From Methylococcales bacterium (GTDB lineage Bacteria; Pseudomonadota; Gammaproteobacteria; Methylococcales; Methylomonadaceae), in NCBI GenBank assembly GCA_023134955.1, contig JAGLUC010000021.1:1-21330 (forward strand): DNA of 21,330 nt, written 5' to 3'. Below, piece by piece: positions 7,787 through 14,841 of this stretch. Each line of letters begins with the position of its first letter. Position 1 is the stretch's first letter. Under the pieces are notes generated by a model. It saw nothing but the letters and a program-made list of their open reading frames with translations, was not told where the DNA came from and ran no database searches. The position numbers and the translations under genes are program-made.

Positions 7787-7919
7787 CATCATTTACTAAA
7801 TGGACTGATTATCGCCCATCCAGCAAAAACATTTACCACACCTGACCAGACATTTTCACTAATGGGCAATGTAGAGCAAGCCTCAGCCACCCTACAAAAC
7901 TCCAACTGTCAATACTATA

Positions 7920-8921
7920 TTAGTTAAATGTAGTTCCTGAAGAAACAGGTAATACTGGCATAGTCTGCTTAGGAAATTCGCCCGTTAAAGCACCTAAAAA
8001 AGCAACAATATCTGCAATTTCTGCTTTGGATAAATCTTTACCTAGCTGCAATTTAGCCATTAACTTAACAGCTTCATCCAAACTTTTAACCCTACCATTA
8101 TGAAAATAAGGTGCAGTTAAAGCAATATTTCTAAGTGTAGGTACTTTCCACATATGCTCATCAGCTTTTTTACCTGTTACTTCCGCCAAACCCTTATCTT
8201 TTTTAAAGTCATATTGCGCTTCAAAATAACCATTACTTATCACAGGAAATTTCTGGAATGTACCAGGGCCATTAAAAGCAGGGCCGCTATGGCAACCAAC
8301 GCAACCTAATTCAACCGCCTTCTTCATACCGCGAACTTGTTGCTCAGTCATTGCAGACTTACTGCCTTTAACATATTTATCATAATCACTATTAGGTGTA
8401 ATCAAAGTTCTTTCATAAGCGGCAATTGCTTTAGTTGCAGTATCTTTAGAAATAGAATTTTTACCAAACGCTTTTGCAAATGCTTTTTGATAACCTTCTA
8501 ATGCTTTTAAACGCACAACCACATCATCCCAACTCTTCATACCCATTTCAATCGGATTGGTCACAGGCCCTGCCGCTTGCTCCTCTAAACTAGCTGCACG
8601 ACCATCCCAGAACTGTACCTTATTAAATGCTGCATTCCAGACAGTCGGCGCACTACGCCCACCCACTTGACCGCCCACACCCACAGAACCTGCACGATTA
8701 TCTTCACCACCCAACATAGTATTGTGACAAGAGGCGCAAGAAACTGTACCCGAAGAAGACAAGCGTGGATCATGATAAAGCATTTGTCCCAACGCGACTT
8801 TAGCAGCCGTGGTTGGATTATCAGCAGGTGCAGGCGCTTTAGTCGGTAAAGCCTGAGCCATCACCACAGAAGTAGAACCAGCCAATGCCAAAGCAGTAAC
8901 CAGCGAACGAATTTTAAACAT
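7920..8921 (-). CDS. Periplasmic diheme cytochrome c peroxidase
   Basis: The enzyme reduces hydrogen peroxide to water with electrons from small c-type cytochromes. The 333-residue protein has a Sec signal peptide (Lys3, Arg5, hydrophobic core, cleavage near VVMAQA at 22-23), two haem-binding motifs, CASCH (62-66) and CVGCH (207-211), and the family motifs FWDGRA (104-109) and VPTLRNIALTAPYFHNG (260-276). In classical enzymes such as that of Pseudomonas, a His about 16 residues after the first haem motif ligates the peroxidatic haem in the segment IGHGW. Here the aligned segment reads VGVGG, so that His is a Val (about 82). This suggests a subgroup whose active haem is open without reductive activation. 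I chose ATG 8921 because GGAG lies 6 nt upstream; the ATG at 8933 is part of that site. It stands alone between MITE copy 2 and a divergent gene. Confidence 0.93.
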   Translation of the reverse strand: MFKIRSLVTALALAGSTSVVMAQALPTKAPAPADNPTTAAKVALGQMLYHDPRLSSSGTVSCASCHNTMLGGEDNRAGSVGVGGQVGGRSAPTVWNAAFNKVQFWDGRAASLEEQAAGPVTNPIEMGMKSWDDVVVRLKALEGYQKAFAKAFGKNSISKDTATKAIAAYERTLITPNSDYDKYVKGSKSAMTEQQVRGMKKAVELGCVGCHSGPAFNGPGTFQKFPVISNGYFEAQYDFKKDKGLAEVTGKKADEHMWKVPTLRNIALTAPYFHNGRVKSLDEAVKLMAKLQLGKDLSKAEIADIVAFLGALTGEFPKQTMPVLPVSSGTTFN

Positions 8922-8960
8922 ACAAATCTCCAAGTATTATTAGGTGTAATTAAAAATGCG

Positions 8961-9009
8961 AGGAAAAGAGAACTGTTTTAGCTTTCCTTTCCCAAAACCC
9001 TCTTTTCCT
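8961..9009. promoter_or_regulatory. Inverted repeat in the peroxidase leader
   Basis: Perfect 10-bp arms AGGAAAAGAG (8961-8970) and CTCTTTTCCT (9000-9009) are separated by 29 nt that contain an inner GTTTT/AAAAC pair. It lies 40-90 bp upstream of the peroxidase start in the divergent region, so it could be a leader hairpin or a regulator-binding site. No firm promoter was found around it. Confidence 0.35.
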
Positions 9010-9138
9010 TATTCTTTCCTGGTTACAGCAAGAATAATATCCGCACTTTTGATCAACCCATATTATTATAGTTAATGAACCACAGATGAATTGTAAGGTA
9101 TGATAAGAGCAAGGTAAATCAAAAAAAAGGATCAACTC

Positions 9139-9726
9139 GTGTCCATAGCTGAAAAAATCAAATTATCTGAACAAGAATACTTAAAAGGTGAAGAGAGAGC
9201 TGAATTTAAACACGAATATCTAAACGGTGAAGTTTGGGCTATGGTGGGTGCCAGTGATAATCATGTCACTATTGCAATGAACCTTGCTTTTTTACTAAAA
9301 CAAAAACTCAAAGATACCCCTTGTCGTAGCTATATCTCCGACATGAAGGTCAAAGTAAAGCAAGCCAGTGCCTTCTTTTATCCCGATGTTTTTGTTACTT
9401 GTGAACAAAAAGACCAACAGAACACCCACTACAAAGAACATCCTGTCTTTATAACCGAAGTATTATCTCCTTCTACCGAAGCCTATGACCGTGGTGATAA
9501 ATTTAAACATTATCGTCAACTCACCAGCTTGCAAGAATACTGGTTGATTGATGCACAAAAAATGTCCATTGATTGTTTTACACGCCAGAGTGATGATGCA
9601 TGGGTTCTACATAACTACTCACTACTTCAAAAAAAACTAATAATAAAACCTTTGGATATTGAGCTTTCAATTGATGATATATATCTGGATACCGATACAA
9701 GCACTTTACACACAAGTCTGAAATAA
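9139..9726 (+). CDS. Uma2-family (DUF820) restriction-endonuclease-like protein
   Basis: The 195-residue protein has the Uma2 pattern of the PD-(D/E)XK nuclease fold: an N-terminal YLKGEERAEFKHEYLNGEVW segment (14-33), then YPDVFV with Asp83, the core strand ITEVLSPST with Glu107, the following YDRGDKFKHYRQL with a conserved Lys (121), and EYWLID (133-138). The start is GTG with AGGA about 7 nt upstream. The family is abundant in cyanobacteria and scattered in other bacteria. Its cellular role is not established, and nuclease activity is inferred from the fold. It has no partner gene here and is transcribed away from the peroxidase gene. Confidence 0.88.
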   Translation: MSIAEKIKLSEQEYLKGEERAEFKHEYLNGEVWAMVGASDNHVTIAMNLAFLLKQKLKDTPCRSYISDMKVKVKQASAFFYPDVFVTCEQKDQQNTHYKEHPVFITEVLSPSTEAYDRGDKFKHYRQLTSLQEYWLIDAQKMSIDCFTRQSDDAWVLHNYSLLQKKLIIKPLDIELSIDDIYLDTDTSTLHTSLK

Positions 9727-9865
9727 GACTATTTTAAGTAGCTATAAATTTAGATAGTAATGAAATTGCATAATTTAAATATGGGTAATTAACAACTATA
9801 ATCAGTGAACAAGGAATGAGAATTTAAAATTTCACGATTAACCCTAACACACCCTGAACTTATCA

Positions 9866-11245
9866 ATGAAAGAAAACGCTAACTTATTGGTTCTATGTAT
9901 AAAACTTATTGATAGCATCATTATTATCGCAAGCGGTATGCTCTGTTTCTTTTCTTTGGAGCCTGTCAAACAATTTCCAGATTATTTCAACTACATGCCC
10001 ACAAACTATTTAAGCTTAATTATATTAGGTTTTATTTTTAGCGCTTGGTGGTTCCCAAAGTTTAATTTATATCAAAGTTGGCGTGAATCCAGCTTATCAG
10101 TAGAAATACCTGCATTACTATTTGCCTGGAGCTGCTCACTTTTAGGCATACTAGCCTTCCTGTTCTTTACTAAAACCGCAGCAGAATTTTCAAGACACTG
10201 GTTCATTTTATGGTACATAAGTACTTTTTTTGCGTTATTAATAGTACGACTAGCAATACGATGGAGCTTATACAAATTACGAATCAAAGGTTATAACTTA
10301 CGGCATATTGTTTTAGTGGGTAGTGGTGATTTAAGTAGAGAAGTTATCCAAAAAATCCAATCTGCAGCCTGGATGGGGTTAAAAATACAAGGCTATTTTT
10401 TTGACATACCGATGAAAAACGATCTAAACCTGCCCTGTTTAGGTGAAATAAAGGATATTATTGCCTATGTGGAAAAACATAAAATAGATCAGGTTTGGAT
10501 CACCTTACCACTAAAAGAAATAGATCAAATAGAAACACTCTGTAATCAACTGCACTCTGTTTTAGTTGAAGTAAAATTAGTCCCTAATATCGCAAGCTTG
10601 CGCTTACTAAAGCATTCCACTATAAATGTTAATGGCATGACTATTATCTCTTTATCTCCTACTCACATGAGTAGCACTAACCGATTAGTCAAATGGTTAG
10701 AAGATAAAGTTTTAGCCTCCCTGATTTTACTTACAATCAGTCCTCTGCTATTTATCATAGCCATTGCCGTAAAACTCACCTCCCCTGGTCCTATACTATA
10801 TAAACAAGAACGTACTGGTGGTAATGGCAAATGTTTTCAAATGTTAAAATTTAGATCCATGCCTGTTAATACGGATAAAGATAAAGTATGGGGCAATGTC
10901 AAAACCAAGCAAAAAACTAAAATCGGACAATTTTTACGCAAAACCAGCCTTGACGAGTTACCCCAATTTATTAATGTATTGAAAGGTGATATGTCAATTG
11001 TTGGTCCACGGCCTGAACAAACTATTTTTGTTGATAAATTTAAGCATGAAATTAATAGTTACATGCAAAAACATATCGTACAAGCAGGCATCACTGGCTG
11101 GGCGCAAGTTAATGGCTGGCGGGGTGATACTTGTTTAAAAACCCGCCTTGATTATGATTTATTTTATATAGAAAACTGGTCATTATGGTTTGATTTAAAA
11201 ATCATCTGCTTGACACTATTCAATGGGCTTAATAAAGGTCAATAA
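9866..11245 (+). CDS. Undecaprenyl-phosphate sugar-1-phosphate transferase (exopolysaccharide initiation)
   Basis: This 459-residue inner-membrane enzyme of the WcaJ type would transfer a sugar phosphate, most likely glucose-1-phosphate from UDP-glucose, to undecaprenyl phosphate, the first step of exopolysaccharide repeat-unit synthesis. The N-terminal part (about 1-140) has several membrane segments, the middle (about 145-255) is a nucleotide-binding-like domain beginning HIVLVGSGDLSREV, one more membrane segment lies at about 280-303, and the catalytic domain follows with SPGPILYKQERTG, MLKFRSM, RKTSLDELPQFINVL, SIVGPRPE, GITGWAQVNGWRG and RLDYDLFYIENWS. All motifs of the active domain are intact. 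No clear ribosome-binding site precedes the ATG. No other polysaccharide genes are nearby, so it is an orphan initiator; the PilZ gene downstream may be its functional neighbour. Confidence 0.92.
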   Translation: MKENANLLVLCIKLIDSIIIIASGMLCFFSLEPVKQFPDYFNYMPTNYLSLIILGFIFSAWWFPKFNLYQSWRESSLSVEIPALLFAWSCSLLGILAFLFFTKTAAEFSRHWFILWYISTFFALLIVRLAIRWSLYKLRIKGYNLRHIVLVGSGDLSREVIQKIQSAAWMGLKIQGYFFDIPMKNDLNLPCLGEIKDIIAYVEKHKIDQVWITLPLKEIDQIETLCNQLHSVLVEVKLVPNIASLRLLKHSTINVNGMTIISLSPTHMSSTNRLVKWLEDKVLASLILLTISPLLFIIAIAVKLTSPGPILYKQERTGGNGKCFQMLKFRSMPVNTDKDKVWGNVKTKQKTKIGQFLRKTSLDELPQFINVLKGDMSIVGPRPEQTIFVDKFKHEINSYMQKHIVQAGITGWAQVNGWRGDTCLKTRLDYDLFYIENWSLWFDLKIICLTLFNGLNKGQ

Positions 11246-11367
11246 CAATGTCGTTAAGTTAAAGTGATAACATAGGATGTGCTGACAATAGGAAGCGCAT
11301 CAATCATGAAAGATGCGCTTCGTTCCTCAACACATCCTATTTCAGTTTGCTTAACTTAATGGCATTG
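11246..11367. mobile_element. 122-bp palindromic MITE/REP-like element
   Basis: The whole element is an imperfect palindrome. Its ends are CAATGTCGTTAAGTTAA and the inverse of CAATGCCATTAAGTTAA, and the centre is a perfect GAAGCGCATC/GATGCGCTTC stem (11292-11301 and 11312-11321) with a 10-nt loop. It also carries ATAGGATGTG against CACATCCTAT. It begins one base after the stop codon of the sugar transferase and will fold into a long hairpin there, so it probably serves as the 3' end of that transcript. It is unrelated to the 174-bp elements of this window. Confidence 0.8.
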
Positions 11368-11482
11368 GGGTGAGTAGTTACAATTAAATTTTCATTTCGA
11401 TAGTCTGTCCAACTCACCATGCTCAACACATAGGCTATACTTAATTAAGTGTTTTTTAAAACCAAACAATCAAATCTGTTAA

Positions 11483-11764
11483 ATGAACGAACGTAGAATT
11501 GCTAAACGTTATGCTTTAGTCGCCAACATCAAGCTAATGCACCCTTCTTTTGGTGAATATATAACCACAACGACTGATGCCTCTGATAGTGGTATCTTTA
11601 TTAAAACAGGCTCACTAAAACTGCCAGATCTTAATGCTATTCTTCAGGTACAAATCATAAATCCTGAAGTGGAAATGCCTATAAAAGAAGTTCGTTTAGC
11701 TAGAATTGTTAAAGATAAAGGAATAGGTTTAGCTTTTTGTGAATGGGAGCAAAATACAGATTAA
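11483..11764 (+). CDS. Single-domain PilZ protein
   Basis: PilZ domains bind cyclic di-GMP. The 93-residue protein shows both binding motifs: RxxxR at Arg5-Arg9 (RIAKR) and DxSxxG at Asp32-Gly37 (DASDSG), followed by the beta-barrel strands ending IGLAFCEW. The domain fills the protein, so it acts either as a small adaptor or through a partner. No good ribosome-binding site precedes the ATG. Being the next gene after an exopolysaccharide initiator, it may tune polysaccharide output, but this is inferred from position only. Its stop codon overlaps the stop codon of the opposite aldolase gene (TTAA, 11761-11764). Confidence 0.88.
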   Translation: MNERRIAKRYALVANIKLMHPSFGEYITTTTDASDSGIFIKTGSLKLPDLNAILQVQIINPEVEMPIKEVRLARIVKDKGIGLAFCEWEQNTD

Positions 11765-12435
11765 CTTTCATAAGAAAGTTTAGTATTAAAAACACCTTGC
11801 CAGTCATCAGAAAACTGTTTAACTGCTGGCTCGACGGCTGGATGAGAAATCATTTGTTCTACAACATCAACAGGTAAAGTAATCGCCCCTACTCCAAGTT
11901 TCATAACATCCATTACTTGTAATGTATTTTTAAAACTCGCGGGTAACACTTTACAATCCAAGTTATTCTGAGTAAGTAATAATTGCAAGTCTGCCACCAC
12001 TTCAACACCATTACTGCCCATAGTATCCATTCTATTGACATAAGGTGCTAAATAATCTGCACCACATAAAGCCGATAAAAAACCTTGCTGTGCACTGTAA
12101 ATAGCAGTAGCCAGCACTTTAATATCAAACTTTTTAACTTTTTTAATTGCAGCTAAACCAGCTTCAGTTGCTGGTATTTTAACCACCACATCATAAGGCA
12201 ATGCATCAATTTTCTTTGCTTCTTCAACAATATCAGTAACTGTTTGACTAATAACCTGTACATGGAACCTGGCATCCTTGCCGATAATATCTGTTAATCC
12301 TGATAAAGCTTGATTAACCCCTACCCCAGCCTTAGCCAAAATTGAAGGGTTTGTGGTTACCCCTTTTATCGGCAAACAGGCGTTAAAGCGAGAGACTGCT
12401 TCAAAATCAACTGTATCCAGGTACAATTCAATCAT
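11761..12435 (-). CDS. fsa: Fructose-6-phosphate aldolase (small transaldolase family)
   Basis: The 224-residue protein matches the short transaldolase family: MIELYLDTVD at the N terminus, GVTTNPSIL (25-33), the Schiff-base Lys86 in VVVKIPAT, APYVNRMD and DWQGVF at the end. At the position that separates the two activities it has Gln60 (HVQVIS), as in E. coli FSA, where transaldolase has Glu. Hence it probably cleaves fructose 6-phosphate to dihydroxyacetone and glyceraldehyde 3-phosphate, or runs the reverse. The ATG overlaps the TRAP large-permease stop by 8 nt, so it is translationally coupled to the transporter, which suggests that it metabolises something related to the imported compound. 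Confidence 0.9.
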   Translation of the reverse strand: MIELYLDTVDFEAVSRFNACLPIKGVTTNPSILAKAGVGVNQALSGLTDIIGKDARFHVQVISQTVTDIVEEAKKIDALPYDVVVKIPATEAGLAAIKKVKKFDIKVLATAIYSAQQGFLSALCGADYLAPYVNRMDTMGSNGVEVVADLQLLLTQNNLDCKVLPASFKNTLQVMDVMKLGVGAITLPVDVVEQMISHPAVEPAVKQFSDDWQGVFNTKLSYES

Positions 12436-13711
12436 CTAAAAACCAAATACTTAGCCACGGTACATAAGTTATTACCAGCACGCACAATAAAAGCACCATC
12501 ATAAAGGGTAAAGTTGCCCGATAAAGTTCTGTTATCGGTTTGTTAAAACGATAACTGGCAATAAATAAATTCATCCCAACGGGAGGGGTAAAATAGCCAA
12601 TTTGCATATTAGCTAAAAAGATTATACCTAAATGAATAGGATGAATTCCGTATCCAATTGCAACTGGCACAATTAAAGGCACAACAATAACCAGTGCTGA
12701 AAATATATCAAGAATTGCACCTAAAACCAGTAAAAAAAGATTAAGTAAAATCAAAAAAGTAACTCGATCATCAATATTTGATTTAACCCATTCAAATAAA
12801 CGCATGGGCACTTCTGCATCCACTAAATAATTAGTAAATGCCATGGAAATTGCCAGGATTAATAAAATCCCACCGACCATTTGCATGGACTCTTTCATCA
12901 CTTTAATTAACTGAGAGCCTTTAATTTCTTTATAAATAAAGGTTTCAACAATCAATACATAAAGTGCTGTCACAGCGGCTACTTCTGATACCGCAAAAAA
13001 ACCACCAAAAATACCTAATAAAATAAATACAGGTAAAGGTAATTCCCAGGCAGCATCTTTAATTGCTTCTATGGCTTCCTGTGTAGAAAAACTAGTTTTT
13101 TCAAAAACTCTATTCCGCGTTCTCCAGGTAATCCATATAGCCAGAACCACAATCATTAAAAGCGCAGGCAGTAAACCAGCCATAAACAGTTCAGTCAGGG
13201 TAAATTCCTGACCAATATTCATTTGCTGAACAATAATGCCATATAAAATAAGTGGGATAGAGGGTGGAAGTAATAAACCAAGGCTTCCCGTGGTTGTCAC
13301 CAAACCTAAACTGAATTGCTCATCGTAACCTTCTTTAATTAAAGCAGGTAACAATAAAGCACCTAAGGCAACAATGGTAACGCCAGAAGCACCTGTAAAT
13401 GCAGTAAAAACAGCACATGAAATAAGCGAAACTATGGCTAAACCAGAAGGCATCCAGCCAATGAATACCCTGGTCAATCGCAATAGTCGTTCTGATGCAT
13501 TGCTTTCTGAAAGTATATAGCCTGCAAAGGTAAATAAAGGCAAGGCTATTAATAACGGGGTTTCAGTGATTCGGTATAACTCAATAGCGATGACTGATAA
13601 ATCGATTTCAGCAGAATGAAAGCCTACTAGTGTAGCAGCCAAAATTAATACAAATAACGGCGCTCCAAGCAACATCATCAGCACAATTAAACAAATCAGC
13701 ATAATTGTCAT
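12428..13711 (-). CDS. dctM: TRAP transporter large permease (DctM)
   Basis: This 427-residue inner-membrane protein is the channel-forming subunit of a tripartite ATP-independent periplasmic transporter, which uses the sodium or proton gradient. It has about 11-12 hydrophobic segments and the DctM landmarks GASGVTIVALGALLLPAL, GSLGLLLPPSIPLILYG and a late GYFTPPVGMNLFIA. Length is typical. The ATG overlaps the small-permease stop as ATGA and the end overlaps the aldolase gene, so the three genes form one translational unit. The substrate cannot be read from the permease. Confidence 0.94.
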   Translation of the reverse strand: MTIMLICLIVLMMLLGAPLFVLILAATLVGFHSAEIDLSVIAIELYRITETPLLIALPLFTFAGYILSESNASERLLRLTRVFIGWMPSGLAIVSLISCAVFTAFTGASGVTIVALGALLLPALIKEGYDEQFSLGLVTTTGSLGLLLPPSIPLILYGIIVQQMNIGQEFTLTELFMAGLLPALLMIVVLAIWITWRTRNRVFEKTSFSTQEAIEAIKDAAWELPLPVFILLGIFGGFFAVSEVAAVTALYVLIVETFIYKEIKGSQLIKVMKESMQMVGGILLILAISMAFTNYLVDAEVPMRLFEWVKSNIDDRVTFLILLNLFLLVLGAILDIFSALVIVVPLIVPVAIGYGIHPIHLGIIFLANMQIGYFTPPVGMNLFIASYRFNKPITELYRATLPFMMVLLLCVLVITYVPWLSIWFLDD

Positions 13712-14181
13712 ACAGGATGCCTTAAATTAAAAACTGCCGAAAAAAAGTATCGCAATCCCATTATAAAAAATGCAACAGGAATAATAGACTCGCAAAACCA
13801 GTTAGGTATATTGGCAAATGCCAGACCACCATCCCCATATTCATATTTAACAAACTTAATGCTGTAATAAGTCACCACAAAACAAACTAAAGATGTAAAT
13901 AAAGCTGTTATACGTTTAGCAATCGTTTGCATTTTTTCATTGATAAATCGAAATATAATATCAATGGCAATATGTTTATCATTACGGCTTGCGACCATTG
14001 CCCCCACTAATGCCAGCCATAACACAGCGATTCTAACAAAAGAGTCTATCCAGAAAATGCCTGATGCAAAAAAGTTACGCATAACAATCTGTATAACCGC
14101 AGTAATGATCATGGATACCAAGATTAGTATTAGAATCCCTGTTTCTGCTTTTAACAAAAAGTTGTAGATTTTATAAATCAT
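13708..14181 (-). CDS. dctQ: TRAP transporter small permease (DctQ)
   Basis: A 157-residue protein with four hydrophobic segments (about 13-33, 46-64, 90-108, 127-148) and the DctQ features VMRNFF, a WIDSFVRIAVLWLALVGA stretch and ASRNDKHIAIDI. It pairs with the large permease encoded directly after it. It is the first gene of the visible operon, with only a weak ribosome-binding site and no clear promoter. Normally a DctP-type substrate-binding protein gene is immediately upstream; here there is none. Confidence 0.92.
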   Translation of the reverse strand: MIYKIYNFLLKAETGILILILVSMIITAVIQIVMRNFFASGIFWIDSFVRIAVLWLALVGAMVASRNDKHIAIDIIFRFINEKMQTIAKRITALFTSLVCFVVTYYSIKFVKYEYGDGGLAFANIPNWFCESIIPVAFFIMGLRYFFSAVFNLRHPV

Positions 14182-14568
14182 GATTGATTGTTTAAGTTAT
14201 TTTTAAAATCTGTTTAGTTGTAACAGTCTAGCTGTCTTCTGCTAATGCGTCTAATGAAGAGGTAAATTTATTAATCGAAAAACTTGAAGTCGTTCTAATT
14301 ATTATCCACATCAAAGCATTGACAATATAGTTATTTATTATTGATATTAACTATTAACTCTTTTTTGCCAGGATTAAAACTGCTGAATTCAAATCAAGAG
14401 TGCATAACCCTTTAAAGTTTGATTATTGTGACTAATCTCACGCTTTTACCATAAACCACTATAAAAGAAAGGTTATATAGGTTATGGTTATCTCCAACCT
14501 AAAACAACATTGTTTGTTGCGTTAGCAATGAAATCTAATAGCTTGGAAATGACAACGGTTGTGCAAAT
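14182..14568. other. Non-coding stretch where a DctP gene would be expected
   Basis: I see no gene on either strand. A 12-bp segment GCGTTAGCAATG (14519-14530) has a perfect inverted copy CATTGCTAACGC at 14665-14676, 134 bp away, which could be the ends of a small degenerate element. No trace of a DctP or TatT reading frame was recognised. Confidence 0.5.
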
Positions 14569-14759
14569 ATGAACAAACTGCCAAAAAAAGTTATTACGGG
14601 GATAAAGTAATGGGGTATAAGATTTTTAATCAGTGCAAACTACATTTTGCCCGTACTATCATGGCATTGCTAACGCGGTTAATTGTTTCCCCTGCCAATA
14701 GTGCCAATGCAGGACTTGACTGACTGACAGCTCAGTCCCAGAACTATGGTCGTTACTCA
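14569..14759 (+). pseudogene. Decayed start of a secreted-protein gene (tentative)
   Basis: An ATG at 14569 opens MNKLPKKVITGIK and stops at TAA 14608-14610; the overlapping ATG at 14610 continues with a basic stretch, a hydrophobic core (TIMALLTRLIV) and a signal-peptidase-like SANAGLD, then TGA at 14721-14723. Beyond this TGA the same frame reads LTAQSQNYGRYS. If TGA were TGG, the text would be GLDWLTAQSQNYGRYS, a pattern like the first repeat of cyclase-like or alpha/alpha-barrel surface proteins. This fits a broken remnant with one frameshift and one stop. The evidence is only pattern-level and the stretch could be chance. Confidence 0.3.
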
Positions 14760-14800
14760 TTGAAATGTTCAAACGAGTTGCTTCTAAAATTTAAACCAAT

Positions 14801-14832
14801 GGCCACTATTAGATAATAGCGGTCTTTTTTTT
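14801..14832 (+). terminator. Intrinsic terminator directly upstream of the RHS start codon
   Basis: GGCCACTATTA pairs with TAATAGCGGTC with one mismatch and one G-T pair, followed by eight T (14825-14832). The RHS start codon comes only 9 nt later. It will end transcripts coming from the left, or act as an attenuator for the RHS gene. Confidence 0.75.
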
Positions 14833-14841
14833 CTATAAATT

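Noticed and set aside
8922..8933. ATG 8933 as peroxidase start
   Set aside because: This ATG is part of the GGAG site that serves the ATG at 8921, which directly starts the signal peptide.
8950..9135. 61-residue frame between the divergent genes
   Set aside because: It covers the promoter region and inverted repeat, with no ribosome-binding site or domain.
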